Part shown: positions 10,747-20,264 of the stretch, piece by piece | Position numbering within the stretch: position 1 is the stretch's first letter | Layout of the letters: every line of letters begins with the position of its first letter | Source of the DNA: Lacrimispora defluvii | GTDB lineage: Bacteria; Bacillota; Clostridia; Lachnospirales; Lachnospiraceae | Direction of reading: 5' to 3' | Assembly (NCBI GenBank): GCA_013036995.1 | Contig: JAAOXG010000023.1 | Span: 1 to 57,815 of the forward strand | DNA length: 57,815 nt | Made by a program: the position numbers and the translations under genes | The notes under the pieces: model-generated | What the model was told of the DNA's origin: nothing | The model's input: the letters and a program-made list of their open reading frames with translations, nothing else | The model's database searches: none

Positions 10747-10768
10747 GCCTGCTGAACAGTTACAATCC
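10741..10768 (-). promoter_or_regulatory. RAT antiterminator element
   Basis: The minus-strand RNA begins GGATTGTAACTG and ends GCAGGCAACACC. This matches the known ribonucleic antiterminator pattern GGATTGTTACTG...GCAGGCAAAACC. The last nine bases are shared with the terminator stem. This is the expected binding site of the LicT-type protein encoded just downstream. Confidence 0.88.
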
Positions 10769-10783
10769 CATTATAGTAATACA

Positions 10784-10813
10784 AGTATAACATATTACAT
10801 CGGGTCATAACAA
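10784..10813 (-). promoter_or_regulatory. Probable licT-bglF-bglA promoter
   Basis: On the minus strand an extended -10 (TGTTATACT, hexamer 10784-10789) has TTGTTA (10808-10813) 18 bp upstream. This places the start about 8-15 nt before the RAT. TATAAT occurs closer to the RAT, but initiation there would cut into the element. Confidence 0.55.
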
Positions 10814-10866
10814 CTGTGTATCATTACATATTAATAGATTGTTTTTTGTGCACATTCCACAATCAT

Positions 10867-12027
10867 TCAGGATTGACCGTCTGTCTCATCAACCATTCCC
10901 ACTCCTCTGCAATAGGTCTGCACGACTTCATAAGAATCACTGAGCACCACAAGATCCGCATCGTATCCGGCAACTAAACGCCCTTTCCTGTCATCCACTC
11001 CCAGACACTTTGCAGGGTTTATGGTACAGGAATTGAGAGCAGAATCAAAAGGCACCATAGCTTCCTCTACCAGAAGTTTTAAGCCCTTGTTCATCTTCAA
11101 GGTACTTCCTGCAATGGTTTCTGTTCCCTTTAAGTAAGCAAGACCATTTTCCCTAACCTCGATATCATGACCGCCCAGCTGGTACTGGCCTCCTGCCGGA
11201 CAGTTTTTAGCTCTCAGGGAATCGCTGATCATGATGGCATAGTCCCTGCCTTTTGCCGTATAATAGTTGTTTAAAGCCGCCAGGTGGCTGTGACAGCCAT
11301 CACAGATGATCTCGCCGTAAATATCACGTACTCTGAGAGCCGTCCCTACCAGTCCCGGATCCCGGTGATGATAGGGGGTCATGCCGTTATAGACATGCGT
11401 CATGGAGGTGGCGCCGTTGGCAATTCCCATGAGAGCCTGGTCATACGTAGCAGCCGAATGCCCCATACTTACCACTACACCATGCTTTTTACAATATTTC
11501 GTAAGAGCGAAGTTTTCATCCCGCTCTGGAGCAAGAGTAATATATTTAATCTTCCCTTTTGCTGCTTTCTGATAACTTTCAAACTGCTCCACCGAGGGCT
11601 TTGCTATGGCTTCCGGAGGCTGTGCCCCTTTGTACTTCATGTCCAGATAAGGACCCTCAAAATGAATACCCAGAATCTCGGCACCCTCATAACCATCATT
11701 TACAACGTTGGCTATATTGGAAACTGCTTTTTCCAAAACTCCGGGCATCTGAGTCACTGTTGTGGGTAAAAGTGCAGTAACCCCCTCTTCGGGAATTCTT
11801 TTAATCCAGTCCCTGAGACCCTGAGGCTCACCGTCATTGGTATCATAGCCATATGCTCCATGAGTATGAATATCGATAAACCCCGGTACGATCCGATCAT
11901 TTCCATAATCACGATCGGCTGGCTGGGTTCCATACCCGTTTACTGCTGAAATTTTACCTTCCGACAGCTCAAGCTGTGCCGGAATAAACTGTCCTGCAAT
12001 CCACACGCGTCTGCTTTGTATTATCAT
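10867..12027 (-). CDS. nagA: N-acetylglucosamine-6-phosphate deacetylase
   Basis: A 386-aa amidohydrolase-fold enzyme that converts GlcNAc-6-P to GlcN-6-P and acetate. Visible residues are the HTHGAYGYDTND loop after strand 1, HFEGPY (metal glutamate), MGHSAATYDQA, THVYNGM, and the catalytic aspartate region ISDSL. Length is normal. GAGGGG precedes the ATG. No nagB or PTS gene for GlcNAc is adjacent, so it seems to be transcribed alone from its own promoter. Confidence 0.93.
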   Translation of the reverse strand: MIIQSRRVWIAGQFIPAQLELSEGKISAVNGYGTQPADRDYGNDRIVPGFIDIHTHGAYGYDTNDGEPQGLRDWIKRIPEEGVTALLPTTVTQMPGVLEKAVSNIANVVNDGYEGAEILGIHFEGPYLDMKYKGAQPPEAIAKPSVEQFESYQKAAKGKIKYITLAPERDENFALTKYCKKHGVVVSMGHSAATYDQALMGIANGATSMTHVYNGMTPYHHRDPGLVGTALRVRDIYGEIICDGCHSHLAALNNYYTAKGRDYAIMISDSLRAKNCPAGGQYQLGGHDIEVRENGLAYLKGTETIAGSTLKMNKGLKLLVEEAMVPFDSALNSCTINPAKCLGVDDRKGRLVAGYDADLVVLSDSYEVVQTYCRGVGMVDETDGQS

Positions 12028-12093
12028 ATTCCTACCCCTCTTTCTTTCCGGATCACTATACTGATGTGACAGGCCAGACCTGACCTTTCTTTC

Positions 12094-12122
12094 AGTATAT
12101 ACAGTTGTTTTCCCGTTTTCAA
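12094..12122 (-). promoter_or_regulatory. nagA promoter
   Basis: On the minus strand TTGAAA (12117-12122) and TATACT (12094-12099) are separated by 17 bp, close to the sigma-A consensus, about 65 bp ahead of the nagA start. No cre site or clear operator was seen. Confidence 0.7.
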
Positions 12123-12173
12123 GAAGTTTTGGAAATTTTTTTTATTTTTTTCTTTATTATAAAAATCATATCC

Positions 12174-14420
12174 TTACATAATTGGCCAGCGTATGATCAC
12201 CCGGAATAAATCGGCTTCTGTTTCAACGGTGAGTTTTCCGTTCTGCAGCTCCACAAAGCTTTTGGCTATTGCCATACCAAGACCGGATCCTTCTGTATTG
12301 CGTGCCTGATCTCCTCTGGCAAAACGTTCGGTTATCTCCTCAGGATTAAAGGTCAGCTCTGCAGCTGATATGTTTTTTAATATGATTTCAACCCAGTCAT
12401 TTTCTTTTCTCATATCAATGTAAGCCCGGGTTCCTGGCATGGCATATTTGATAATGTTGGTCAGCAGGTTATCAAAAATCCGGTAAGTCTTCTGACTGTC
12501 CAGAGAAAGAATGATTTTCTCATCCGGAAGATTCCAGCGAAATTCAATGGTGGATTCCTCAATCTTATCACTAAGTTCAAAACTAACCTCTTTTAACAGA
12601 CTGACAATATCAACATCCTCCAGATCCAGTGTTACATTGTTGCTGTTCGCCTTGCTGATCTCAAATAAATCCTCAATCAGCGCTTTTAACCTCATGGATT
12701 TCTGTTCCAGAATATCGATATAGGCTTTGCGCTGCTCCGGTGTTGCATGATCATCCTTTAATAAATTTACATAGGTTATTATGGCAGTAAGGGGTGTTTT
12801 TAAATCGTGAGACATATTGCTGATTAAATCAGTCTTTAACTTCTGGCTTTTGACTTCTTCATCAACAACTCCCTTAAGGCCGCTCTGAATCTTTTGTATT
12901 TCTTTTTTAAATGGCTCAAATACACCTAAATCCTCTTCAATTACAACCTCTAAATTTCCTTCTGCTATCTGATTGGTAGCTTTCAACAGCACGTTGTATT
13001 TACTGCTTAAATCGATATAATATTTTCTCATTACAAAAAACAAAATGACAGAGTAAAGGAATAATGCTCCAATACCTAAAAACCAAAGGCTGCATAAGAT
13101 AGTAAGTACAATAAAATTTACCGCTGCAATTTTAAAAATTGTACGGTCTGATTTTTCCTGTAAATTAATGTTTCCTAAATATCGATATAATTTTTTCAGG
13201 CTGTTAACTACCCAGCCACAGAATAACCCGCATAAGGTTCTCTCCTTATAATAACGGGTGATACCAATGTGAAACACGTCTCTCATACACAGGACTGCCC
13301 AGTATATCACAGCAAAAGGCACTGCCCACCAGAGCAGATTCCATAGCTTAACCATGATATCTGCCGCTTTAGGAATAAAATTGGCACGTAACAGCGCACT
13401 ATATAAATCACCCCGGTTTGTAACTGCAACCAGACTTGTAAGTCCTGCTCCAAAGGCAACGGAGCCGGCTACGATTCCAACCACCAGTTCCAATGGGGTT
13501 CTTAAAATAGCAATTCGATCTGCCAGATTCACATCCATACAGGAAAACAGAAATGCAAGAGCTGCTACGGCGCATACCAGTCCGATAAAGATACGGGTGA
13601 CACTCCCCGAGTTTTCATAAGCAGTCCAGATATTCCCACTGGTATCTTTGAATGAAGAAATCTGCTGCTCTGACATACCATAGGCAAATGTCATATTCCG
13701 TGGATTGGACAGTTTCAGAGTACCCCTCTGGAAATAGTCATCATAATAACTTTCCATAGGATCCTTATCACCAAAATCCTGAAGAGTATTGAGTAAGTAA
13801 GCTGTATTTTCCCCTCTCACACAGGTGATATCCATGCGCCCAAGTTCATCGTAATGCAAAACTGCCTGAAATACATAATAATTGTTATTGGGTATAAACC
13901 GTCCTTCCGCATGATCCAGGATCACTTTGCCGTTTTCATCTATCATCTGATAATCAATGGAGTTGCGGATATTCGAAAAATCCCGGTTCCAGTTTTCAAA
14001 TTCCCGGATGCTGTTTTTGCGTAGTCCCCTTAAATATTCTGTTCTTTCGTTCTCTCCGTCCCCTTCATCTTCCGTTATCTGGATATTCGATGAAGAAGAT
14101 CCGGATAATTCAGTGACTGTGCTTTTTTCGCTCCCATCGCTGCTTGCCGCTTTTAGTTCTGCCTCAGCCTCTGGTAAAAAATATTGAAAGGGCGAAAGTA
14201 TTTTATTCTGCTCTTTCTGTGCATCCTCCAATGCCAAAACGTAATTGCCGTTCACAAGATGTTTTAAAAAAGCACTCTCTTCGTAGATTGGAGCCCCACT
14301 TCTGGAAGACTCATTTTCAAAGTAAGGATAAAGTTCTACCATTGCAAATGCTGCAGCAAGAATTACCGCCGCGGCCAGTAACCCGCTGATTCTATGCCTG
14401 TTTTTCAATTTTATATCCAA
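12174..14420 (-). CDS. Large membrane sensor histidine kinase
   Basis: A protein of about 748 aa. A hydrophobic anchor (about 13-30) is followed by a roughly 245-residue extracytoplasmic region, then several transmembrane helices (about 275-480). A HisKA domain (SHDLKTPLTAI, phospho-His near 535) and a HATPase_c domain (N-box NLLTNI, G-box GSGLGMAIA) end the protein. The signal is unknown. The start is uncertain. The longest frame begins with TTG at 14420, overlapping the response regulator by 29 nt with GGGGAG immediately before it. A TTG at 14408 would be better spaced from the same ribosome site. It is coupled to the OmpR-type regulator upstream. Confidence 0.85.
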   Translation of the reverse strand: MDIKLKNRHRISGLLAAAVILAAAFAMVELYPYFENESSRSGAPIYEESAFLKHLVNGNYVLALEDAQKEQNKILSPFQYFLPEAEAELKAASSDGSEKSTVTELSGSSSSNIQITEDEGDGENERTEYLRGLRKNSIREFENWNRDFSNIRNSIDYQMIDENGKVILDHAEGRFIPNNNYYVFQAVLHYDELGRMDITCVRGENTAYLLNTLQDFGDKDPMESYYDDYFQRGTLKLSNPRNMTFAYGMSEQQISSFKDTSGNIWTAYENSGSVTRIFIGLVCAVAALAFLFSCMDVNLADRIAILRTPLELVVGIVAGSVAFGAGLTSLVAVTNRGDLYSALLRANFIPKAADIMVKLWNLLWWAVPFAVIYWAVLCMRDVFHIGITRYYKERTLCGLFCGWVVNSLKKLYRYLGNINLQEKSDRTIFKIAAVNFIVLTILCSLWFLGIGALFLYSVILFFVMRKYYIDLSSKYNVLLKATNQIAEGNLEVVIEEDLGVFEPFKKEIQKIQSGLKGVVDEEVKSQKLKTDLISNMSHDLKTPLTAIITYVNLLKDDHATPEQRKAYIDILEQKSMRLKALIEDLFEISKANSNNVTLDLEDVDIVSLLKEVSFELSDKIEESTIEFRWNLPDEKIILSLDSQKTYRIFDNLLTNIIKYAMPGTRAYIDMRKENDWVEIILKNISAAELTFNPEEITERFARGDQARNTEGSGLGMAIAKSFVELQNGKLTVETEADLFRVIIRWPIM

Positions 14421-15105
14421 CTCCCCACACCACCTTCAAATATTTCGGTTCCTTCGGATTTAATTCAATCTTTTCCCTGATTTTTCTTATATGCACCATA
14501 ATGGTATCGGTATTAATTGCCCGCTCATTCCATACTCTTTCATAAATTTCTTCCGCAGAAAATACCCTTCCAGGATTTTTCATAAGAAGCGCAAGGATTT
14601 TAAATTCAATGGGAGTCAGCTTTACCAGCTTTTCATCTACGGTTACCTCCACCGTGTCTTCATTTAATTCAAGACCACCAATGGAATAGACATTGCTTTT
14701 TTCTTTTTGTTCTTTTGCTTCCAGCATATCCATATACTTTCTATACCGTCTCAACTGGGAATTTACTCTGGCAAGAAGCTCCATGGGGGTAAATGGTTTT
14801 GCAACATAGTCATCTGCACCAATGTTGAGACCCATAATTTTATCCACCTCTTCTGATTTGGCGGACAGAATTATAACCGGAAAATCATGTTTTTCCCGCA
14901 GCTTCACTGTCATGGTGATTCCATCCATACGAGGCATCATGACGTCGACAATAGCCAGATGTATTTCTTCCTGCTCCAGAATCTTTAACCCCTCTACTCC
15001 GTCTGCTGCCTGAAATACTTCGTATCCCTGACTTCTTAAGTATATTTCCACTCCCTGCCTGATCTCTTTGTCATCTTCAACTAATAAGATGTGGTTTGCG
15101 TCCAT
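14392..15105 (-). CDS. OmpR-family response regulator
   Basis: A 237-aa protein with a receiver domain (phospho-Asp D54 in IVDVMMP, acidic pair E10-D11-D12, K in KPFTPME) and a C-terminal winged helix (RINTD...HIRKIREKIE, YKIE end). It is encoded upstream of, and overlaps, a large sensor kinase, which is therefore its likely partner. Target genes are not evident from the window. It is not a recognisable member such as VanR or PhoP beyond the family. Confidence 0.88.
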   Translation of the reverse strand: MDANHILLVEDDKEIRQGVEIYLRSQGYEVFQAADGVEGLKILEQEEIHLAIVDVMMPRMDGITMTVKLREKHDFPVIILSAKSEEVDKIMGLNIGADDYVAKPFTPMELLARVNSQLRRYRKYMDMLEAKEQKEKSNVYSIGGLELNEDTVEVTVDEKLVKLTPIEFKILALLMKNPGRVFSAEEIYERVWNERAINTDTIMVHIRKIREKIELNPKEPKYLKVVWGVGYKIEKQA

Positions 15106-15274
15106 GTGATCTCTCCTTATCTATCATAATCCGCTGATTTCTCCCAGCGTTCCATGTATTTATTATACCTCACTCTGATTATTTCTCTATATTCTAAGGA
15201 TAAAATACCAATCTTAAAATGATTGTCACAGAAAACGAAAGAAATTCTAAAATTCCCTGTATCCGGCATTATTT

Positions 15275-15313
15275 AAAAAAGGTGCTAAGGAAAACAGCCT
15301 CCTTAAGCACCTT
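15275..15313 (-). terminator. Terminator of the YhaM-like gene
   Basis: On the minus strand GGTGCTTAAGG pairs with CCTTAGCACC and is followed by TTTTTT. It lies immediately after the stop of the 15319-16269 gene. Confidence 0.85.
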
Positions 15314-15318
15314 ATCAT

Positions 15319-16269
15319 TTAGATTTCGTTTGTAGTCTTTCTGATATTTGTATCCATCAGCCGGTTAAAGCCCAGCCAGCCGTTATTATCTCCCGCCGCT
15401 CTCAGCACTTCAATCATGGTCTCCATCTTTGCATCTGTGTTATCTGCAAAATTAAGAGCAAGAGCCTCAATCAGAGCCGGTTTTTTCGGTGAACCGTATT
15501 CCAGTTCTCCATGATGGGCCAGAATACAATGCTTTAATTCGGTAGCGGACTTCTCCGGGAATCCGGGAATGGTACGGATTCTCTCTCCTATCATCTCAGT
15601 TCCGATAATGATATGTCCAAGAAGCTGACCGTCATCGGTGTAATCATTCTCCGGAAATGTGGAAAGTTCTTTCGTCTTGCCGATGTCATGAAACATAGCA
15701 GCGGTGAGCAAAAGATCCCGGTTAATCAAAGGATAATATCCTGCATAATAATCGCAAAGCTTCACTACACTCAGGGTATGTTCCAGCAGTCCGCCTACAA
15801 AGCCATGGTGTACGCTCTTGGCTGCAGAATGGAACTGGAATGCTTTGGCAAATGCAGTATCCTCTATGAAAAAGCTTTCTAATAAAGCCCGGTAATAAGG
15901 ACTTTTTACAGAACGGATAAAGCCTGTCAGTTCTTCAAACATCACTTTAATATCTTTACCGGAAACAGGAAGATAATCCCCTGGGATATATTCTCCTTCT
16001 TCCGCTTTTCTGATTCTCTTAATATTCAGCTGATTGGAATTCTGGAACACCGTAACATCTGCATCTATGTATACATAATCCAGAGTCTCAAAGTTTCCGA
16101 TACCCGGGGATCCCAAATCCCAAATTTTAGCATCCACAGTGCCGGTTTTATCCTGAAGTATCAGGTTGCCGTACTCCTTTCCTGACTTTGTCAGGGAAAT
16201 CTGCCTGTTTTTGCACAAAAACACATCAGAAACATGCATTCCTTCCCGGAATGATTCAATATACTTCAT
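15319..16269 (-). CDS. yhaM: YhaM-type 3'-5' exoribonuclease (OB-fold plus HD domain)
   Basis: A 316-aa protein. The N-terminal part (about 1-95) is an OB-type nucleic-acid-binding domain, and the C-terminal part an HD phosphohydrolase/nuclease domain with HHGFVGGLLEHT, MFHDIGKT and CILAHHGELE metal ligands. Length and domain order match YhaM of Bacillus, a 3'-5' exonuclease acting on RNA and single-stranded DNA. It lies 46 nt after the HtrA-like gene on the same strand and may share its transcript. Confidence 0.87.
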   Translation of the reverse strand: MKYIESFREGMHVSDVFLCKNRQISLTKSGKEYGNLILQDKTGTVDAKIWDLGSPGIGNFETLDYVYIDADVTVFQNSNQLNIKRIRKAEEGEYIPGDYLPVSGKDIKVMFEELTGFIRSVKSPYYRALLESFFIEDTAFAKAFQFHSAAKSVHHGFVGGLLEHTLSVVKLCDYYAGYYPLINRDLLLTAAMFHDIGKTKELSTFPENDYTDDGQLLGHIIIGTEMIGERIRTIPGFPEKSATELKHCILAHHGELEYGSPKKPALIEALALNFADNTDAKMETMIEVLRAAGDNNGWLGFNRLMDTNIRKTTNEI

Positions 16270-16315
16270 TTTTTTCCTCCATATCTCACTGACAGCAACA
16301 AGGAAGCCAGGATAA

Positions 16316-17626
16316 TTACCTGGCTCCGATGGTTACCTGATATTGTATCTTTTTATATTCTTCCCTGCCATTACGGGATACAGTCACAGGAATGATCTGT
16401 CCCGGACTTGTTTTTTCCAAAACTACCTGAAAATCCTTCATGGTAACAATGGTTGCACCGCCCATCTCAGTGATAATATCACCGCTCTGTATTCCTGTAT
16501 TGTAAGCAGGGCTGTCTGTATTCACTTCCACTACATAGACTCCCAGAGGCATACCGCTGCTGTTCATGGCTGAACTTACTTCCTGTCCTTTGATTCCAAA
16601 ATAGGGGAATGGCGCACCATTACTCATCTTTTCCAGTATACTCTTGTAATCGGATATGGCCATGGCTGCGGTCATATCTTTACTGCTGTCGTTTTTATAT
16701 TGATCCGTCACCCAGCCGATAATCTGACCTGACGTATTCATAAGAAACGTTCCCACTCCGGCATTCCCTCTGACATCGGTATACAGAACTCTGGTCATTC
16801 CGTCAATGATCTGAACATTCTTGGTTATAAAAGAAATAAAACCATATCCGGTTGAATGAACCATTCCTGCAGGTCCGCCGATTGCAACAACAATGTCTCC
16901 CTGCTTGACCGAATAAGAGTTGCCAAGTTCAATCGCTTTCACATCTTCCAGCTGGGTTCTGCTAAGTTCCGCTGTGGAAACGCTGACAATCGCCATACCA
17001 GACAGCTTATCTGTCTGTTTAATCTTTCCCTGAACCTCTGTCCCGTCGGAAAAAGCCACACGAATCGCTTCTGCATCCTCAACTGCACCTTCCGGTGTTA
17101 AAATGAGGAGCTCCTGATTAGCAGATGAAATGATAACGCCGGAAAAAAGTCCGGAGTTTTCAACCGGGTTATTAAACCAGTCCGTCTGAGTCTTTACGGA
17201 GTGAACCGTAACGATTCCCTTGTCCGCCTTTTGAACCACAGATTTTAAGCTTCCGTAAAGAGTACTTAAATCATCTACGGAAAATGGATACTTCTCCATA
17301 GCGGACTTAAGTATATCCTCGATCGGTTCCGTCTCAACCGCAGTTGTAGAAGTTTCAGCAACAGAAGTAACGGTCTCAGGCTCATCCTTTGGTATGGTCA
17401 CCGGAGTCGTCTCACCGGTGGATTCTCCCACAAGTAATCTCTCAGCTACAGGTTTGGATATGACAAATGTAACCGCCGCAACCATTCCGAAAATAACTGC
17501 AGTCACTAAAAGACCCAGAAATCTTTTCAGCATATCCTTTTTTGACATGGGCTGTTTTACAATCTTTTCATTGATAAATCGGCGCGGCTCCGCCTTTCTA
17601 TCGTCTGGCCCGTTATTTTCCGGCAT
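16316..17626 (-). CDS. HtrA/DegP-like membrane protein with lost catalytic triad (pseudoprotease)
   Basis: A 436-aa protein with a basic cytoplasmic N-terminus, one transmembrane helix (about 35-57), a Thr/Glu-rich linker (about 66-105), a trypsin-like domain (about 125-310) and a PDZ domain (about 335-430, ending in the substrate-groove region). By alignment with DegP, the catalytic His falls on G180 (in LTPEGAV), the Asp on G210 (in LSGMAIV) and the Ser on A289 (in GNAGVGTF). All three are therefore absent, although the fold signatures around them remain. A strong AAAAGGAGG precedes the ATG. It probably binds or scaffolds misfolded or envelope proteins without cutting them. Function is inferred. 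Confidence 0.82.
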   Translation of the reverse strand: MPENNGPDDRKAEPRRFINEKIVKQPMSKKDMLKRFLGLLVTAVIFGMVAAVTFVISKPVAERLLVGESTGETTPVTIPKDEPETVTSVAETSTTAVETEPIEDILKSAMEKYPFSVDDLSTLYGSLKSVVQKADKGIVTVHSVKTQTDWFNNPVENSGLFSGVIISSANQELLILTPEGAVEDAEAIRVAFSDGTEVQGKIKQTDKLSGMAIVSVSTAELSRTQLEDVKAIELGNSYSVKQGDIVVAIGGPAGMVHSTGYGFISFITKNVQIIDGMTRVLYTDVRGNAGVGTFLMNTSGQIIGWVTDQYKNDSSKDMTAAMAISDYKSILEKMSNGAPFPYFGIKGQEVSSAMNSSGMPLGVYVVEVNTDSPAYNTGIQSGDIITEMGGATIVTMKDFQVVLEKTSPGQIIPVTVSRNGREEYKKIQYQVTIGAR

Positions 17627-17738
17627 ACTTACCCTCCTTTTCAGAAGACCTAAGTACTATTATAAGGTTCTTCCCGGTTTAATGCAAGAAAAACATATGA
17701 AACAACCATAATAACAGGGAAAAACAATCGCCTGAGGA

Positions 17739-17768
17739 TTGCAGTTTTTGTCTCTCCTATGCTATACT
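17739..17768 (+). promoter_or_regulatory. mutS2 promoter
   Basis: TTGCAG (17739-17744) and an extended -10 TGCTATACT (hexamer 17763-17768) are 18 bp apart, about 83 bp ahead of the mutS2 start. Confidence 0.65.
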
Positions 17769-17851
17769 GTAACCGATCCCATTATTCAAGAGCCGGTTCT
17801 CACGCCGGTTAAATATCCAGAAAGAAAGCAGAATAATCAAGGTATAAACTT

Positions 17852-20242
17852 ATGAATCAAAAAGCATTGAAAACTTTAGAATACTATAAAATAATTGAAC
17901 AGCTCACCGAATATGCATCCTGTGAATCGGGAAAAGAACTGTGCCGCAGACTGGTGCCCTCCACCGATTATGAGGAAATAACCACTTCCTTAAGGGAAAC
18001 CACCGATGCAGTCACAAGAGTCCGTCAAAAAGGCGGAATTTCATTTGGGGGTGTTAAAGATATCCGGGCTTCCTTAAAACGTCTGGAGGTAGGAAGTTCT
18101 CTTGGAATTATTGAGATTTTATCCATCAGCTCCCTTCTTAGCGCATCCGCAAAAGCAAAGGCATACGGCCGCCATGAGGATCAGGAGATTTCCGAAGATT
18201 CTCTGGAAGAATTTTTCCGCATTCTGGAGCCATTGACTCCGGTTAACAACGAGATCAAGCGCTGTATCATTTCTGAGGAAGAAGTCAGTGATGATGCCAG
18301 TCCCGGACTTCACCATGTCAGACGTTCCATGCGTTCTATTAATGATAAGATTCACACACAGATGAACTCCATTTTAAATTCCAACCGTTCTTATTTACAG
18401 GATGCCGTTATTACCATGCGGGATGGAAGATATTGTCTCCCGGTAAAAGCGGAGCACAAATCCCAGGTAACCGGAATGGTTCATGACCAGTCCTCTACCG
18501 GCTCCACTTTATTTATTGAGCCAATGGCAATCGTAAAGCTGAATAATGATTTAAGAGCTCTGGAGATCCAGGAACAAAAAGAAATCGAGATGATTCTGGC
18601 AGATTTAAGCAACCAGCTGGCGCCTTATTTAGAAGAGCTGGAGACCAACTTCCATACTCTTACCACACTGGATTTTATCTTCGCCAAAGCAGCTCTGGCC
18701 AAACATTACAATGCCAGTGAGCCAATTTTTAACACCAAACATGAAATTCATATTAAAGACGGGCGTCATCCCCTGCTGGACCCGAAAAAGGTTGTTCCCA
18801 TCAACATCCATTTGGGAAAAACCTTTGATCTTTTAATTGTAACAGGTCCAAATACCGGCGGTAAGACGGTATCACTAAAAACAGTAGGCCTGTTTACTCT
18901 GATGGGGCAGTCCGGTCTTCACATTCCGGCATTTGACGGTTCTGAGCTGTCCGTATTTGATGAAGTGTTTGCTGACATCGGTGATGAACAAAGTATTGAG
19001 CAGAGCCTTAGTACCTTTTCCTCTCATATGACAAACATTGTGCAGATTTTAAATCAGGCAGACAGCAATTCTCTCTGCTTATTTGATGAGCTTGGAGCAG
19101 GTACAGATCCTACAGAAGGAGCTGCCCTGGCAATCTCCATCCTTTCCTTCCTTCACAATATGAAATGCCGCACTATGGCAACCACTCATTACAGTGAATT
19201 AAAGGTCTTTGCACTAACTACACCAGGTGTGGAGAATGCCTGCTGCGAATTCAATGTGGAAACACTGCAGCCCACCTACCGGATCCTTATCGGCGTTCCG
19301 GGAAAAAGTAATGCCTTTGCCATCTCAAAGAAGCTGGGACTCCCGGATTATATCATCGATGAGGCTAAAAACCATCTGGAAGCAAAGGATGAAACCTTTG
19401 AGGATCTTCTGACGCATCTGGAGGAAAACAGGGTTACCATTGAAAAAGAGAGAATCCAGATTGCCTCCTATAAGCTGGAAGTGGAACAGCTGAAAGCCCG
19501 CCTGACTCAGAAAGAGGAACGGCTTGACGAGCGCCGTGATAAGATGATAAAAGACGCCAGAGAAGAGGCACAGAGAATCTTACGGGATGCCAAGGATACA
19601 GCAGATTCCACCATACGTCAGATCAATAAGCTGGCCAGTGAATCCGGTGTGAGCAAAGAGCTGGAAGCAGAACGAAGCCGGCTAAGAAACAAGCTTCAGG
19701 ATGTGGACTCTTCCCTGTCTTTAAAGAGAGAACAGAAGAATCCGAAAAAGGGAATTGACCCGAAAAAACTGAAGCTGGGAGACGGAGTGAAGGTTTTAAG
19801 CATGAACTTAAACGGAACTGTAAACTCCCTTCCCAATGCCAAAGGGGATTTATACGTTCAGATGGGGATTTTGCGGTCACTGGTTAACATATCCGACTTA
19901 GAGCTCCTTTATGATGATTCCGTTTCTGCACCGTCAGAAAACCGGACAAAAAAGGCAGGAAGCGGAAGCAGTTCTACCCGTATGTCCAAATCCTTCTCCA
20001 TTTCACCTGAAATTAATTTAATCGGCATGACCACAGATGAGGCAATCCCTCAGCTGGACAAATATTTAGACGACGCTTATCTTGCCCATCTTCCCCAGGT
20101 GCGGGTGGTCCACGGACGTGGTACCGGTGCTTTAAAGAATGCAGTGCATAAGCATTTAAAGAGATTAAAATATGTAAAAGAATTCCGGCTTGGCGTCTTC
20201 GGCGAAGGTGATTCCGGAGTGACCATTGTCTCATTTAAATAA
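17852..20242 (+). CDS. mutS2: Endonuclease MutS2
   Basis: A 796-aa protein with a MutS core and ATPase domain: Walker A (GPNTGGKT, about 330), Walker B (CLFDELGAGTDP) and TTHYSELK. A long charged coiled coil spans about 515-630. A C-terminal Smr nuclease domain (about 720-796) carries the VHGRGTGALKNAVH signature. In Firmicutes MutS2 acts on recombination intermediates and collided ribosomes rather than mismatch repair. It lacks the mismatch-binding N-terminal domain of MutS. Its 3' end is 22 nt from a response regulator gene, which it probably co-transcribes. Confidence 0.95.
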   Translation: MNQKALKTLEYYKIIEQLTEYASCESGKELCRRLVPSTDYEEITTSLRETTDAVTRVRQKGGISFGGVKDIRASLKRLEVGSSLGIIEILSISSLLSASAKAKAYGRHEDQEISEDSLEEFFRILEPLTPVNNEIKRCIISEEEVSDDASPGLHHVRRSMRSINDKIHTQMNSILNSNRSYLQDAVITMRDGRYCLPVKAEHKSQVTGMVHDQSSTGSTLFIEPMAIVKLNNDLRALEIQEQKEIEMILADLSNQLAPYLEELETNFHTLTTLDFIFAKAALAKHYNASEPIFNTKHEIHIKDGRHPLLDPKKVVPINIHLGKTFDLLIVTGPNTGGKTVSLKTVGLFTLMGQSGLHIPAFDGSELSVFDEVFADIGDEQSIEQSLSTFSSHMTNIVQILNQADSNSLCLFDELGAGTDPTEGAALAISILSFLHNMKCRTMATTHYSELKVFALTTPGVENACCEFNVETLQPTYRILIGVPGKSNAFAISKKLGLPDYIIDEAKNHLEAKDETFEDLLTHLEENRVTIEKERIQIASYKLEVEQLKARLTQKEERLDERRDKMIKDAREEAQRILRDAKDTADSTIRQINKLASESGVSKELEAERSRLRNKLQDVDSSLSLKREQKNPKKGIDPKKLKLGDGVKVLSMNLNGTVNSLPNAKGDLYVQMGILRSLVNISDLELLYDDSVSAPSENRTKKAGSGSSSTRMSKSFSISPEINLIGMTTDEAIPQLDKYLDDAYLAHLPQVRVVHGRGTGALKNAVHKHLKRLKYVKEFRLGVFGEGDSGVTIVSFK

Positions 20243-20264
20243 ATATTAGAACGGGGGATCCATT

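Noticed and set aside
10770-10776. TATAAT just upstream of the RAT as the bgl -10
   Set aside because: Initiation from it would begin within or after the first bases of the RAT element, destroying antitermination; the TGTTATACT slightly upstream fits better.
12100-12125. Possible cre (catabolite) site over the nagA promoter
   Set aside because: TGAAAACGGGAAAACA resembles the start of the consensus but misses two conserved positions.
12128-12173. T-rich tract between nagA and the large kinase as a terminator
   Set aside because: There are long T-runs but no stem-loop on either strand, so it is only AT-rich sequence near the nagA promoter.
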